Positions 1 through 7,525 of a stretch of 49,553 nucleotides of DNA are shown here, one piece after another. Every line of letters begins with the position of its first letter. Position 1 is the first letter of the stretch. The stretch covers positions 1 through 49,553 of the forward strand of contig LCPF01000003.1 of the NCBI GenBank assembly GCA_001003475.1, in the 5' to 3' direction. Below the pieces are notes generated by a model that saw only the letters and a list, made by a program, of their open reading frames with translations, was not told where the DNA came from and searched no databases. The translations under genes and the position numbers were made by a program. Source of the DNA: Candidatus Jorgensenbacteria bacterium GW2011_GWA1_48_11. GTDB lineage: Bacteria > Patescibacteriota > Minisyncoccia > UBA6257 > GWB1-50-10.

Positions 1-289
1 GGGTCATGAAAGACCAAGGCAGACGCTGGTTTTTGAGCAAACGATCGATCATTTCCTTCGCGATGTCGAAATCGGCGATGACGCCGTTCATGATCGGCCG
101 CAGGGCGGTGATATGGCTCGGCGTCCGCGAAAGCATCTTCTTCGCCTCGTTGCCGTGGGCGATCACCCGATTCGTCAAATTGTTGAAAGCGACGATCGAA
201 GGCTCGTTCACGACGATGCCGATCTGGTCCAAATAAATCTGAGTCGTATCCGTCCCCAAATCAATGCCGATGTTTTTTCTGAAAATCAT
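1..289 (-). CDS. MreB-like actin homologue, second paralogue (3' part outside window)
   Basis: Ninety-six codons are visible, reading MIFRKNIGIDLGTDTTQIYL and on, with the actin-fold phosphate-1 loop IGIDLGTDTT, then VVNEPSIVAF and a KKMLSRTP segment matching the KEMVGRTP segment of the MreB at 4057-5064. It runs off the left edge. The ATG (287-289) overlaps the proS stop as ATGA, so translation is probably coupled to proS. MreB proteins polymerise under the inner membrane and guide wall synthesis. Two paralogues five genes apart in a reduced genome is unusual. Residue D in GTDTT replaces the N of GTTNT, so it could be a divergent MreB or Mbl-type filament. The family call is firm, the exact role is inference. 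Confidence 0.85.
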   Translation of the reverse strand, partial: MIFRKNIGIDLGTDTTQIYLDQIGIVVNEPSIVAFNNLTNRVIAHGNEAKKMLSRTPSHITALRPIMNGVIADFDIAKEMIDRLLKNQRLPWSFMT

Positions 290-1545
290 TTTATGGTTTT
301 TATAAATTCTTCGAGCTTCAAAAGCCGGCTTTCCTTTTCGGCACGGCGCTTCAATTCGATCTTATCCGCCGCCAAGGTCTTTTCGCTCACGACGAGGCGT
401 AGGGGCAAACCGATCAAATCTGCGTCAAAAAGCTTTTGACCGGGTGACACCCGCTCCCGATCATCGTAAAGAACCTCAAGGCCGGCGGCCGTGAGCCCAT
501 TATAGACCGTCTCGCCGGCTTTTTTCAATTGCGGCGTCGCCTCGCCCAGAACCAAAAGATGGATTTTAAAAGGCGCGGCCGCTTCGGGCCAAACAATGCC
601 TTTCTCGTCGTGATAAACCTCGACGATCGTGCCCATGAGACGGCCGAGCCCGATGCCGTAGGAACCCATTACGACCGGCTCTTTTTTGCCGTCTTTGTTC
701 ACGAACTGCAGATTAAAAGCCTTGGAATATTTCGTGCCCAAGGGAAAGATATTGCCGACCTCGATCGCTTTCTCTTCCCGGAACTTCCCTTTTTTGCATT
801 TGGCGCAAACGGCGCCTTTCTTGATCTTTAGGGATCCACTGATGTCCTGATTTACGGCATAGCCGCAATCGTCACAGACGAAAATCGTGTCTTCGCCGAC
901 CGGGCTCAAAACCTGAAACTCATGGGTGTTGCTGATCGTGAAAGAGCCGCCGGCCGCTTCCGTATAAACCGCTTCAACCCCGCAGCGCTGGAAAATCTTA
1001 TGGTAGGCACCGGCCACTTTTTCGTAATAGCGCCGCAGGTCCCCCTCCGAGACGTGGAAACTGTAAAGATCCTTCATTATGAATTCCCGGCCGCGCAAAA
1101 GACCCGATTTTGACCGGGCTTCATTGCGAAATTTGGTCTGGAACTGATAGGCGGCGAACGGCAAATCCTCGTAGGAACTCACGTATTTGGAAACGATCTC
1201 GGTCAGGACTTCCTCGTGGGTCCAGCCCAAAGTGAAGCCCGGCTGCCGGTCTTTTTTACCCTTGACTTCGAAGCTGATTTCCACGTCCCAGCGGCCGCTC
1301 GCGTCCAGATATCTTTTCTCGACCAGAGCCGGCATGAACAATTCCTGGCCGCCGATCGCATTCATTTCCTCGCGGATAATCTGCGTCAGCTTCTGGATGA
1401 CCCGCCAGCCCAAGGGCAAGAAAGAATAAATCCCGGCGGAATTTTTATAGACGAAGCCGCCCCGTTCAAGAAGCTTGGCATTCAGGCTTGTTTCGTCCCG
1501 GGGGTCCTTTTTTTGGGTTTTAGTGAAAAGTTCCGATTGCCTCAT
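286..1545 (-). CDS. proS: Prolyl-tRNA synthetase, short form without editing insertion
   Basis: Class II aminoacyl-tRNA synthetase that charges tRNA-Pro. At 419 aa it is about 150 aa shorter than the usual bacterial ProRS. Motif 2 (FRNEARSKSG, about residues 139-148) and motif 3 (GSYGIGLGR, about 294-302) are intact. Between them the large INS editing domain is absent; only a short segment with two Cys pairs remains (CDDC about 224-227 and CAKC about 247-250), probably a small zinc ribbon. The anticodon-binding domain follows (IHLLVLGE onward). Lack of INS implies no cis-editing of Ala-tRNA-Pro. The gene lies 16 nt after rseP and its TGA overlaps the next ATG, so it is part of the mreB-holB-frr-rseP-proS run. 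Confidence 0.96.
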   Translation of the reverse strand: MRQSELFTKTQKKDPRDETSLNAKLLERGGFVYKNSAGIYSFLPLGWRVIQKLTQIIREEMNAIGGQELFMPALVEKRYLDASGRWDVEISFEVKGKKDRQPGFTLGWTHEEVLTEIVSKYVSSYEDLPFAAYQFQTKFRNEARSKSGLLRGREFIMKDLYSFHVSEGDLRRYYEKVAGAYHKIFQRCGVEAVYTEAAGGSFTISNTHEFQVLSPVGEDTIFVCDDCGYAVNQDISGSLKIKKGAVCAKCKKGKFREEKAIEVGNIFPLGTKYSKAFNLQFVNKDGKKEPVVMGSYGIGLGRLMGTIVEVYHDEKGIVWPEAAAPFKIHLLVLGEATPQLKKAGETVYNGLTAAGLEVLYDDRERVSPGQKLFDADLIGLPLRLVVSEKTLAADKIELKRRAEKESRLLKLEEFIKTIK

Positions 1546-1561
1546 TAAAATTTAGTCTACC

Positions 1562-2611
1562 TTATTTTATAAGCTTGTGAACATCTTGAATCGTGACCAC
1601 GATCATGAGAAGAATCAGGGCCGAAAAGCCGACGAGGTTCACCGCGATCTGTATTTTTCTCGAGATCGGCGAGCCTTTCAATTTTTCGACGATGAGCATC
1701 AAAAATCGGCCGCCGTCCAAGGCCGGAAAAGGAATCAAGTTCAAAACCGCCAAGTTAATGGAAATCAAAGCCATGAGCTGGAACAAATAAATCAGACCGA
1801 CCGAGCCGGCCTGCTCGGCCAGACCGAAAATGCCGACCGGGCCCGTAATCGTTTGAACGATCTTCGGCTCAATAAATATCTTGGTTAAAAGACTCCAGAA
1901 GCCGGCGGTGACAAGAACGATGATCTGCCAGGTTTCTTTGAGACCGGCCCAGAAACTTTCGAAAAATGGCGTTGGTTTGAAACCGATCTCGGACAAGGCC
2001 ACGCCCAGGGAACCCTGCCCTTCTGGCGGATTCACCCTGCCCGCGATGTCCACGTCCAGCACTTCGCCGCTCCTTCCGATCTTCAAATTCACCGGACTCG
2101 CACCGGCCGATTTCACGAGATCGATGAGATCGCCGCTTTTGACCGGATCAGCGAGATCGGCGTTCGAAAAGCTCGCCCTGAGAATAATGTCGCCGGGCTG
2201 GAGGCCGGCCGCCTCGGCCGGCGAATTTGGCGCCACGTCAGTCAAGATCAGATGCTCCGGCGCGCCCGCCATCAGAACAAAGCTCAAAACGAGCCAGCCC
2301 AAGACCAGATTCATGAAAACGCCGGCCAGAAGCACGCCTGATTTTTCAAGAAAACTCTTTCCGGAAAAACTGTTTTGGACCTTTTCTCCCTGGCTTTCGC
2401 CGTCCTCGCCGTGAATTTTCACGAAGCCGCCGAAAGGCAGAGCATTTACGCTATAGATCGTCCCGCCCATTTTCTTCGACCAAAGCTGGGGCGGAAAACC
2501 AATGCCGAATTCCTCAACTTCAATACCGAAAAATTTTGCGGTCAAAAAATGGCCCAGCTCGTGGATCAAAATCAAAATTGAAAGGCAAATAATGACTAAA
2601 ACTATTATCAT
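1562..2611 (-). CDS. rseP: Site-2 intramembrane metalloprotease (RseP/M50B)
   Basis: Membrane zinc protease of the M50 family, 349 aa. The catalytic HELGH is at about residues 17-21 in the first transmembrane segment. A PDZ domain follows (about 120-190, VAPNSPAEAAGLQPGDII), and the third zinc ligand motif appears late as NLIPFPALDGGR before the last membrane helices. In other bacteria it cleaves anti-sigma factors or leftover signal peptides; the substrate here is unknown and no anti-sigma gene is visible. Its ATG overlaps the frr TGA by ATGA (2608-2611). The frr-rseP-proS order resembles the conserved bacterial frr-cdsA-dxr-rseP-proS cluster with the lipid and isoprenoid genes missing. Confidence 0.95.
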   Translation of the reverse strand: MIIVLVIICLSILILIHELGHFLTAKFFGIEVEEFGIGFPPQLWSKKMGGTIYSVNALPFGGFVKIHGEDGESQGEKVQNSFSGKSFLEKSGVLLAGVFMNLVLGWLVLSFVLMAGAPEHLILTDVAPNSPAEAAGLQPGDIILRASFSNADLADPVKSGDLIDLVKSAGASPVNLKIGRSGEVLDVDIAGRVNPPEGQGSLGVALSEIGFKPTPFFESFWAGLKETWQIIVLVTAGFWSLLTKIFIEPKIVQTITGPVGIFGLAEQAGSVGLIYLFQLMALISINLAVLNLIPFPALDGGRFLMLIVEKLKGSPISRKIQIAVNLVGFSALILLMIVVTIQDVHKLIK

Positions 2612-3150
2612 GTTTGGATTTCCTTGATCTTGACGGCGAGTGCCGCCTCGATGCTTTCGTTCGTCTTGTCCACGGCTTTTTGAATTTCTTCCTTCAATTT
2701 GAATTTCTGGTCTTCGTTTATTTCGTGACTGTCGAAATCTTTCTGGATTTCCTTATTGGCGTCGTCGCGGTAATGGCGAAGCTGGATCCTCTCGCTTTCC
2801 GCCAGTTTTTTCACGTGCTTGATCAATTCTTCCCGCCGCTCCGCCGAAAGTTCCGGCAGGTTGATGCGAATGACGCTGCCGTCCTGGCTGGCCGTCAAAT
2901 TCAGGGAAGATTTCTCGATCGCTTTTTGGATCGGCCCCAAAGCTTCCTTGTCCCAAGCCTGAATCTGGATGCCCCGGGGCGGCAAAATGCCGACCGACGC
3001 AATCGCCTTCAGAGGCATAATCTGGTTGTAATATTCCACCTTAAGGTCCTCAACCAAGGCCGCGCTCGGCCGATTGGTCCGGACGCCGGCCAATTCTTTC
3101 TTGAAATTTTCGAATACTTTATTGAATTGCTTCTTGAATTCTTCGATCAT
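2608..3150 (-). CDS. frr: Ribosome recycling factor
   Basis: 180 aa, close to the family length of about 185. With EF-G it splits the post-termination ribosome. The typical three-helix-bundle pattern is clear: N-terminal helix with FKKELAGVRTNRPS, the beta domain LKVEYYNQIMPLKAIASV, then INLPELSAERREELIKHVKKLAE and the C-terminal long helix. The start lies 2 nt after the holB stop and the stop overlaps rseP by 4 nt, so all three are probably one polycistron. Confidence 0.97.
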   Translation of the reverse strand: MIEEFKKQFNKVFENFKKELAGVRTNRPSAALVEDLKVEYYNQIMPLKAIASVGILPPRGIQIQAWDKEALGPIQKAIEKSSLNLTASQDGSVIRINLPELSAERREELIKHVKKLAESERIQLRHYRDDANKEIQKDFDSHEINEDQKFKLKEEIQKAVDKTNESIEAALAVKIKEIQT

Positions 3151-3152
3151 GA

Positions 3153-3920
3153 TTATAATTTTTGGATTTCGTAAACGATCGCCCGCCGGGCCAGATTCTC
3201 ATTCAAATTGTAGCGCTTCAAGAGCGTCAGCTTGTTGAGTAAAAAACCGATTTTGGGGGCGTTTTTTTTCAGGTTCGACTGGCGCAAAGCGAGAATTTCC
3301 TCCTCTATCTCGGAAGTCAAATCCGGTTCGGCTGCGGTCTTTTGCCCCAAATAATGGGTGTCCAAGGCGCGGCCCAGACTGCCGAAAGACTCGGCGGCCA
3401 AACGTTCGGCTTCTTCGGCCGGCACTTTGTAATCTTTCATTAAAATTTCGCCGACCGTTTTCCTGGGCAATCTCGGAAAATAAATTTTGGTGAGCCGTGA
3501 AAGCAGAGGCGGGAAAAGCGCTTCCGCGTCATAAGTCACGAAAACCAAAAGAGCTTTGGTCGGCGGTTCTTCCACGATCTTCAACATCGCGCCCTGCGCC
3601 TCCGGCGTCAGGGTCTCCGCATTGTCAATGATCGCGAAACGCCGGCCGCCGCCCAAAGGCGTCTCCCACAAGAAATGACGTACGTTCATGGCCTCACCGA
3701 TACCGATGACGTTCTTTTCGTTCGGCCGGAAAACCCGCATATTGACCAATGACCTGCCGCCAATCTCGAAATCGCCGAATTCCAAAAAATAACCGAGGCT
3801 TTTCGCAAAGCTGGATTTGCCGACGCCGTGATCGCCGAAAAAAAGATAACTCTGGCCCAAATTGCCACTCTTTGCCAGATTTTTGAAAGCTTTTATTCTT
3901 TCTTCGTAACCGATTAGCAT
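3153..3920 (-). CDS. holB: DNA polymerase III delta-prime-like clamp-loader ATPase
   Basis: AAA+ protein of 255 aa. Walker A GDHGVGKS is at about residues 29-36, and the Walker B and following region read IIDNAETLTPEAQGAMLKIVEEPP-like, which is characteristic of clamp-loader subunits; SRLTKIYFP corresponds to the SRC-type segment. It is shorter than E. coli delta-prime (334 aa), with a reduced C-terminal collar domain. It loads the sliding clamp with the tau/gamma subunits. The ATG follows directly after the intergenic repeat element at 3921-4056, which supplies its Shine-Dalgarno (GAAAGGTGAGGGATG). It might instead be a stand-alone delta-prime/DnaX-like paralogue, since no other clamp-loader gene is in the window. 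Confidence 0.85.
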   Translation of the reverse strand: MLIGYEERIKAFKNLAKSGNLGQSYLFFGDHGVGKSSFAKSLGYFLEFGDFEIGGRSLVNMRVFRPNEKNVIGIGEAMNVRHFLWETPLGGGRRFAIIDNAETLTPEAQGAMLKIVEEPPTKALLVFVTYDAEALFPPLLSRLTKIYFPRLPRKTVGEILMKDYKVPAEEAERLAAESFGSLGRALDTHYLGQKTAAEPDLTSEIEEEILALRQSNLKKNAPKIGFLLNKLTLLKRYNLNENLARRAIVYEIQKL

Positions 3921-4056
3921 CCCTCACCTTTCAAAGATTACGCTTCGTGAAAAGCGATCTTTGAAATTCAATGTCCCTTTCCTCAAATTATTTTTCCTGA
4001 TTTCAACCATGATTATATCGACTAAACTAAGCTTCTTATCTTCGAAGGGTGAGGGA
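3921..4056 (-). repeat. Intergenic leader-peptide element, copy 1 (mreB/holB)
   Basis: A 136-bp element filling the whole gap between the mreB stop (TAG 4057-4059) and the holB ATG (3918-3920). Read on the minus strand it opens with TCCCTCACCCTTCGAAGAT and closes with ATCTTTGAAAGGTGAGGG, an 18-bp inverted repeat with one C-A mismatch and one G-U pair. It contains the conserved AAGCTTA block, a 28-codon frame and an inner hairpin with arms around AAAGATCGCTT and AAGCGTAATCTTT. The other copies are at 12308, 17560 and 39227. See the findings for the proposed role. Confidence 0.93.
3924..4010 (-). CDS. Conserved 28-aa leader peptide, copy 1
   Basis: An ATG (4008-4010) opens a 28-codon frame that ends with TGA at 3924-3926, 3 nt before the holB ATG and in the same frame (TGA-GGG-ATG). 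The C-terminal half reads KGTLNFKDRFSRSVIFER. The other three copies have the same length and a matching tail, while the first ten residues differ. No clear SD precedes its ATG; initiation may depend on ribosomes arriving from mreB, whose stop is 46 nt upstream. That it is translated is an inference from conservation of start, stop and length. Confidence 0.6.
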   Translation of the reverse strand: MVEIRKNNLRKGTLNFKDRFSRSVIFER

Positions 4057-5064
4057 CTACCTGCGGTTCAACAAGGTCCGCTTGTAAACATCGAGGTGAT
4101 TCAAAATAATGGCCGTGCCTCTCGCCACGCAAAAGAAAGGCTCCTCGGCGGCGTAAGCCGTGACGCCAAGGGAACGCTTGAAAAACTCCTCGATGTCCCG
4201 AAGTTGGGCGCTGCCGCCCGAAAGAATGATGCCTTTCTCCATGATGTCGGCGGCCAATTCCGGCGGCGTCACGTTGAAAACGGCCTGAACTGAATTGATG
4301 ATGTCCAAAAGATGGGGCGCAATCGCTTCCGCCACTTCGTTCGAATTCACGACAATGTCCCGCGGCAAACCCGAAGCGAGATCCCGGCCGCGCACTTTCA
4401 TTTCAATCTTGGAACGGTTGGGCATGGCCGAACCCACCGAAATCTTGATGTTTTCAGCCGTGCTTTCGCCGATCGCAAGGCCGTATTTCTTCTTGATAAA
4501 TTCCGAAATCGACTGGTCAAAACGGTTGCCGGCCACCCGCAAACTGCCCCAGGCAACGATGCCGCCCAAAGAAATCACGGCTACTTCGGTCGTGCCGCCG
4601 CCGATATTCACGATCATGTTGCCCTCCGAGGAATGGATCGGGATGCCGGCGCCCAAAGAGGCCAAAAGCGGTTCCTTAACGAGATAAACTTCTTTGGCGC
4701 CGCCTTCCTTGGCGGCGTTCATCACCGCCCGATACTCGGTCGAGGTGATGCCGGCCGGCACCGAGATCACGACATCGGGTCGGAAGATGTTGAAGGCGCC
4801 CAAACTCTTCGAAATGAAATATCTGAGCATCGTTTGGGTGATGTAATATTCCGCGATCACGCCGTCCTTCAAGGGCTTGTAAGTGACGATGTTTTCGGGC
4901 GTGCGGCCGACCATTTCCTTAGCTTCAAGCCCCACGGCCAAAACCGTATTATCGGGCTTGCGTAAAGCCACGGCCGTCGGTTCGTTAATGACGATTCCCT
5001 TGTCAGGCAAAAAAACGAGAGTGTTCGTCGTGCCTAAATCAATGCCGATTTTTCTTATGAACAT
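4057..5064 (-). CDS. mreB: Rod shape-determining protein MreB
   Basis: 335 aa, full length for the actin-like MreB ATPase that organises elongation-phase wall synthesis. Phosphate-1 motif IGIDLGTTNT (about residues 7-15), phosphate-2 motif NIGGGTTEVAVIS (about 153-165) and the adenosine motif GIILSGGSAQL are all present. It is first in a run mreB-holB-frr-rseP-proS-mreB2. The upstream promoter (TTGAAT-18-TAATAT) lies at 5085-5114. Coupling of mreB to clamp-loader and ribosome-recycling genes is seen only through the intervening repeat element. Confidence 0.97.
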   Translation of the reverse strand: MFIRKIGIDLGTTNTLVFLPDKGIVINEPTAVALRKPDNTVLAVGLEAKEMVGRTPENIVTYKPLKDGVIAEYYITQTMLRYFISKSLGAFNIFRPDVVISVPAGITSTEYRAVMNAAKEGGAKEVYLVKEPLLASLGAGIPIHSSEGNMIVNIGGGTTEVAVISLGGIVAWGSLRVAGNRFDQSISEFIKKKYGLAIGESTAENIKISVGSAMPNRSKIEMKVRGRDLASGLPRDIVVNSNEVAEAIAPHLLDIINSVQAVFNVTPPELAADIMEKGIILSGGSAQLRDIEEFFKRSLGVTAYAAEEPFFCVARGTAIILNHLDVYKRTLLNRR

Positions 5065-5084
5065 GTTAAAAATCCAGTCCTCTT

Positions 5085-5114
5085 ATATTAGACCTTTTTA
5101 ACCATGAAATTCAA
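5085..5114 (-). promoter_or_regulatory. Sigma-70-type promoter of mreB
   Basis: On the minus strand TTGAAT (5109-5114) and TAATAT (5085-5090) are separated by 18 nt. The predicted start lies near 5078, leaving a leader of about 14 nt containing AGAGGA. Confidence 0.65.
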
Positions 5115-5152
5115 GCCCGAAAAGCCATTTCTTAAAGCCACCGGCTATGTTG

Positions 5153-5158
5153 TAGAAT
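5153..5158 (+). promoter_or_regulatory. Possible -10 box of the PEGA protein gene
   Basis: TAGAAT at 5153-5158. The predicted start, 7 nt downstream, falls at 5165, next to the ATG at 5166, so the transcript may be leaderless. No convincing -35 is visible, so this rests on position and on the same geometry at other genes of the window. Confidence 0.4.
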
Positions 5159-5165
5159 GGAAGGT

Positions 5166-6515
5166 ATGAAAGCCAGACTCAGGCTTATTATTTTCTCTGC
5201 CGCTCTTCTCGTCTTCGTTCTGGGCGGCGCTTATTTGGTGGCTTTAGCCCAGGGCTGGATTTTTGATTTCAGCCGTCTCGAGATCGTCAAAACCGGCGGC
5301 CTTTATCTCAATTTCAATCCCGCCGACGCCGCCCTCAAAGTGAACGGTAAAACAATGACCGTAAGCCGCGATTTTATCGGCGGCGGCCGCCTGATAAAAA
5401 ACCTTTTGCCGGGCGACTACAAAATTGACGTAAGCAAAAACGGCTACCGCTCCTGGCAAAAAAATTTGCCGGTCCGGCCGGGCGTGGTCACGGCCGAAAC
5501 CCACATCAAGCTCTGGCCCGACGAACTGAAATCGGAAAATGTTTCGGCCGATTCCGTTTCCGACTTCTGGCTCACGAGCGAAGGCGTGGTTTATAAAGCC
5601 CCAAACGATTCGCTGATTTTCAAAAATCGCGCCATTAAGGGCCAAAAAGCGGTTTTAGCGAGCCCGGCCTCCAATTACATCGCCACGAGCCAAGACCAGA
5701 ACTACTTTTTAACCGATCTCAAAAATCCGGCTTCAGCCCTGAATTTAAGCGACATTTTCAACTCCTTAAAACAGCAAACCCTGCATTATCCCGGCTTCGT
5801 CCCGCTCAAGTCCGTCCATTTCCATCCTTTTAGCCCCGACAAACTGATCCTTGCGACCAACGCTTCAATTTATACGCTCGATCTGAATAAAATCGGCCTG
5901 AGCGAGAACTTGAGAGGCACCAATTTGACGAGCGTCAGTTTGGGCAGTAACGCCGTTTTCGCCCTGGATCGAGGCCGCGCCGTCCTTTGGGTAAACCTGA
6001 TCTTGGGCACCGTAAATGCCATCGACTTCGGCACCTCGACCCGATTCCAAACATTGACGGTCAGTCCCGACGGCAATCACTGGCTTTTTACCGATGAAAA
6101 CGAAAATCTTTTCCTTGCGAACAGCGCCCAAAAACCTCCCCTGAAAATTTCGGCTGATATCAAGAGTTTCAGTTTATCGCCCGACAGCAAAAGAGTGAGT
6201 CTCGTGAACGGGACCGGCGCGCTCTCCGTCTTTTTCATCGAGACTTATGACGATGATTTTCACGCCAGCGCTTCAACGACGCTCACGCTCGATCTGCCGA
6301 ACTCCCGAACCACGACCGAATGGCGATGGCTTAACCTGCCCAATCATTTTTTGGTCTTGAAAGACGGCAACTTGATTGCCGGCGAAATCGACCCTTATCT
6401 GCCGCTGAATTTCCATACACTTACGACCGGTGTGAAAAAATATATATTGAACGGCAGCGACCTTTACATGCTTAACGATTCCAAGGAGCTTTTGAAATTC
6501 TACCTGAACCAATAA
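5166..6515 (+). CDS. Membrane-anchored PEGA-domain protein with beta-propeller-like part
   Basis: About 449 aa from ATG 5166; an in-frame ATG at 5157 would add three residues but overlaps the likely -10 box. An N-terminal membrane helix (about residues 7-30) anchors the protein outside the membrane. A PEGA domain follows (about 45-115, GGLYLNFNPADAALKVNG through LPGDYKIDVSKNGYRSWQK). The remainder has repeated blocks such as FHPFSPDKLILATN, VSPDGNHWLFTDENENLF and LSPDSKRVSLVNGTG, which look like TolB/WD40-type blades. PEGA domains often occur in surface-associated proteins; the substrate is unknown. It is one of only two plus-strand proteins here and is transcribed alone, ending in a clear terminator. 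Confidence 0.8.
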   Translation: MKARLRLIIFSAALLVFVLGGAYLVALAQGWIFDFSRLEIVKTGGLYLNFNPADAALKVNGKTMTVSRDFIGGGRLIKNLLPGDYKIDVSKNGYRSWQKNLPVRPGVVTAETHIKLWPDELKSENVSADSVSDFWLTSEGVVYKAPNDSLIFKNRAIKGQKAVLASPASNYIATSQDQNYFLTDLKNPASALNLSDIFNSLKQQTLHYPGFVPLKSVHFHPFSPDKLILATNASIYTLDLNKIGLSENLRGTNLTSVSLGSNAVFALDRGRAVLWVNLILGTVNAIDFGTSTRFQTLTVSPDGNHWLFTDENENLFLANSAQKPPLKISADIKSFSLSPDSKRVSLVNGTGALSVFFIETYDDDFHASASTTLTLDLPNSRTTTEWRWLNLPNHFLVLKDGNLIAGEIDPYLPLNFHTLTTGVKKYILNGSDLYMLNDSKELLKFYLNQ

Positions 6516-6522
6516 TAAAGAT

Positions 6523-6544
6523 TCCCGCAAGTGCGGGATTTTTT
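6523..6544 (+). terminator. Rho-independent terminator of the PEGA gene
   Basis: TCCCGC-AAGT-GCGGGA followed by six T, 8 nt after the stop codon. On the minus strand the same stem is followed by ATCTTTATTATT, so it may also stop leftward transcripts leaving the ribosomal operon. Confidence 0.9.
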
Positions 6545-6733
6545 AACGTTTTCGCCAATGTTGCGTCGCTACGCTCCTTAGACACCCTCGGTTTCTAACG
6601 CTCGCTTCGCTCGTTGTTTTCCTACACGGGGACGGACTCATTTCCCGTCCTTCCCCGATCCCTTTCCTCGCAACAGTGGCGAAAGAAAAATCCCCTTTCG
6701 GGGACCTTTCCTAACGTTTTCGCCACTGTTGCG
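6544..6733. repeat. Duplicated rpsI 3' tail and hairpins between the PEGA gene and rpsI
   Basis: The rpsI 3' end (6712-6733, TAACGTTTTCGCC...TTGCG) is repeated in direct orientation at 6544-6565 with one mismatch. An inverted copy at 6669-6684 pairs with 6718-6733 over 16 perfect bp. In between are small palindromes (CGCTCGCTTCGCTCG near 6600, CGGGGACGG / CCGTCCTTCCCCG near 6630-6657) and the motif GGTTTCTAACG (6590-6600), also seen in the rpoA-rplQ element. No gene is seen in 6545-6710. Confidence 0.75.
6686..6704 (-). terminator. Terminator of the infA-rpsI operon
   Basis: On the minus strand TCCCC-GAAA-GGGGA followed by TTTTT, a short stem with a stable GAAA loop, just after the rpsI stop. 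It sits inside a 16-bp inverted repeat formed by the rpsI tail (6718-6733) and its inverted copy (6669-6684). Confidence 0.8.
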
Positions 6734-7166
6734 GCCGTCTTGCTTTCCTCGAGCCGTATTTTTTGCGCTCCACCATCCGCGGATCGCGTTTTAGAAAACC
6801 ATAAGCCTTGAGTTTCGGCCTCAATTCTCCCTGCGAAACGACCAGGGCTCTCGCGATGCCCAATCGAATCGCCTCGGCTTGGGCGTTCAATCCCCCGCCT
6901 TTAACCTGAACGCTGGCCTTGAAATTGACGTCGGCCGCGACATAAGGCGCAAAAACGATCTGTTCGTACCGTTTCAAGCGGAAATATTCTTGTAGGGGCT
7001 TCTGATTAACGACGATGTCGCGTTTCTCGTGCTTCGCGCCGGCCGTAAAAATACGCACCCGGGCGACCGCGGTTTTCCGGCGGCCGATGGCCTCAATGTA
7101 CCTTTCCGGCTTGGCCTGAGGGGCGACGGCTGTTTTTTTGTGAAGCGCTGGTTTTTTTGGCGGCAT
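6711..7166 (-). CDS. rpsI: 30S ribosomal protein uS9
   Basis: 151 aa with a Lys/Pro/Ala-rich N-terminal extension of about 25 residues before the conserved core RYIEAIGRRKTAVARVRI. GGGLNAQAEAIRLGIARAL and the basic C-terminal tail that reaches the P site (ERKKYGSRKARRPQQWRKR) are present. It is the last gene of the infA-rpmJ-rpsM-rpsK-rpsD-rpoA-rplQ-rplM-rpsI cluster, 10 nt after rplM. Its last codons lie in a sequence that is duplicated downstream. Confidence 0.97.
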   Translation of the reverse strand: MPPKKPALHKKTAVAPQAKPERYIEAIGRRKTAVARVRIFTAGAKHEKRDIVVNQKPLQEYFRLKRYEQIVFAPYVAADVNFKASVQVKGGGLNAQAEAIRLGIARALVVSQGELRPKLKAYGFLKRDPRMVERKKYGSRKARRPQQWRKR

Positions 7167-7176
7167 AACAATATTA

Positions 7177-7518
7177 TTACTCGATTGTTAATCTTTTCAT
7201 CCGCGGTTTTCTCAACCGGTTCTTGGGCAACATCAGATTCACGGCATGGCGCAAAACCCAGGCCGGGTTTTTGGCGAAGACGTCGCCGAATTTCCGGACT
7301 TTCAGATGGCCCAAAGGGCCGCTGTGGCGGTAATACTGCTTCTGGACCTTCTTGCGGCCCGTCAAAGCAATGCTTTTTACGTTCTTCACCCGCACCGAAT
7401 CCTTGCCGGCCAAACGGCCTTCGTAATCGGGGTTTTTCTTGCCCTGCAGAATCACGGCTATTTCCGATGCCACCCGGCCCAGACTCTTATGTTTTGCGTC
7501 AATAATGAAATCGGCCAT
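7177..7518 (-). CDS. rplM: 50S ribosomal protein uL13
   Basis: 113 aa from ATG 7518 (MADFIIDAKHKSLGRVASEIA). A TTG at 7533 would add five residues and overlap the rplQ stop; the ATG is preferred because the family usually starts a few residues before the DAKHKSLGR block. It is shorter than E. coli L13 (142 aa), mostly at both ends. YYRHSGPLGHLK and the C-terminal MLPKNRLRKPRMKRL are diagnostic. Seven nt separate it from rplQ and no SD is evident, so coupling is likely. Confidence 0.95.
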   Translation of the reverse strand: MADFIIDAKHKSLGRVASEIAVILQGKKNPDYEGRLAGKDSVRVKNVKSIALTGRKKVQKQYYRHSGPLGHLKVRKFGDVFAKNPAWVLRHAVNLMLPKNRLRKPRMKRLTIE

Positions 7519-7525
7519 AAGTAAT

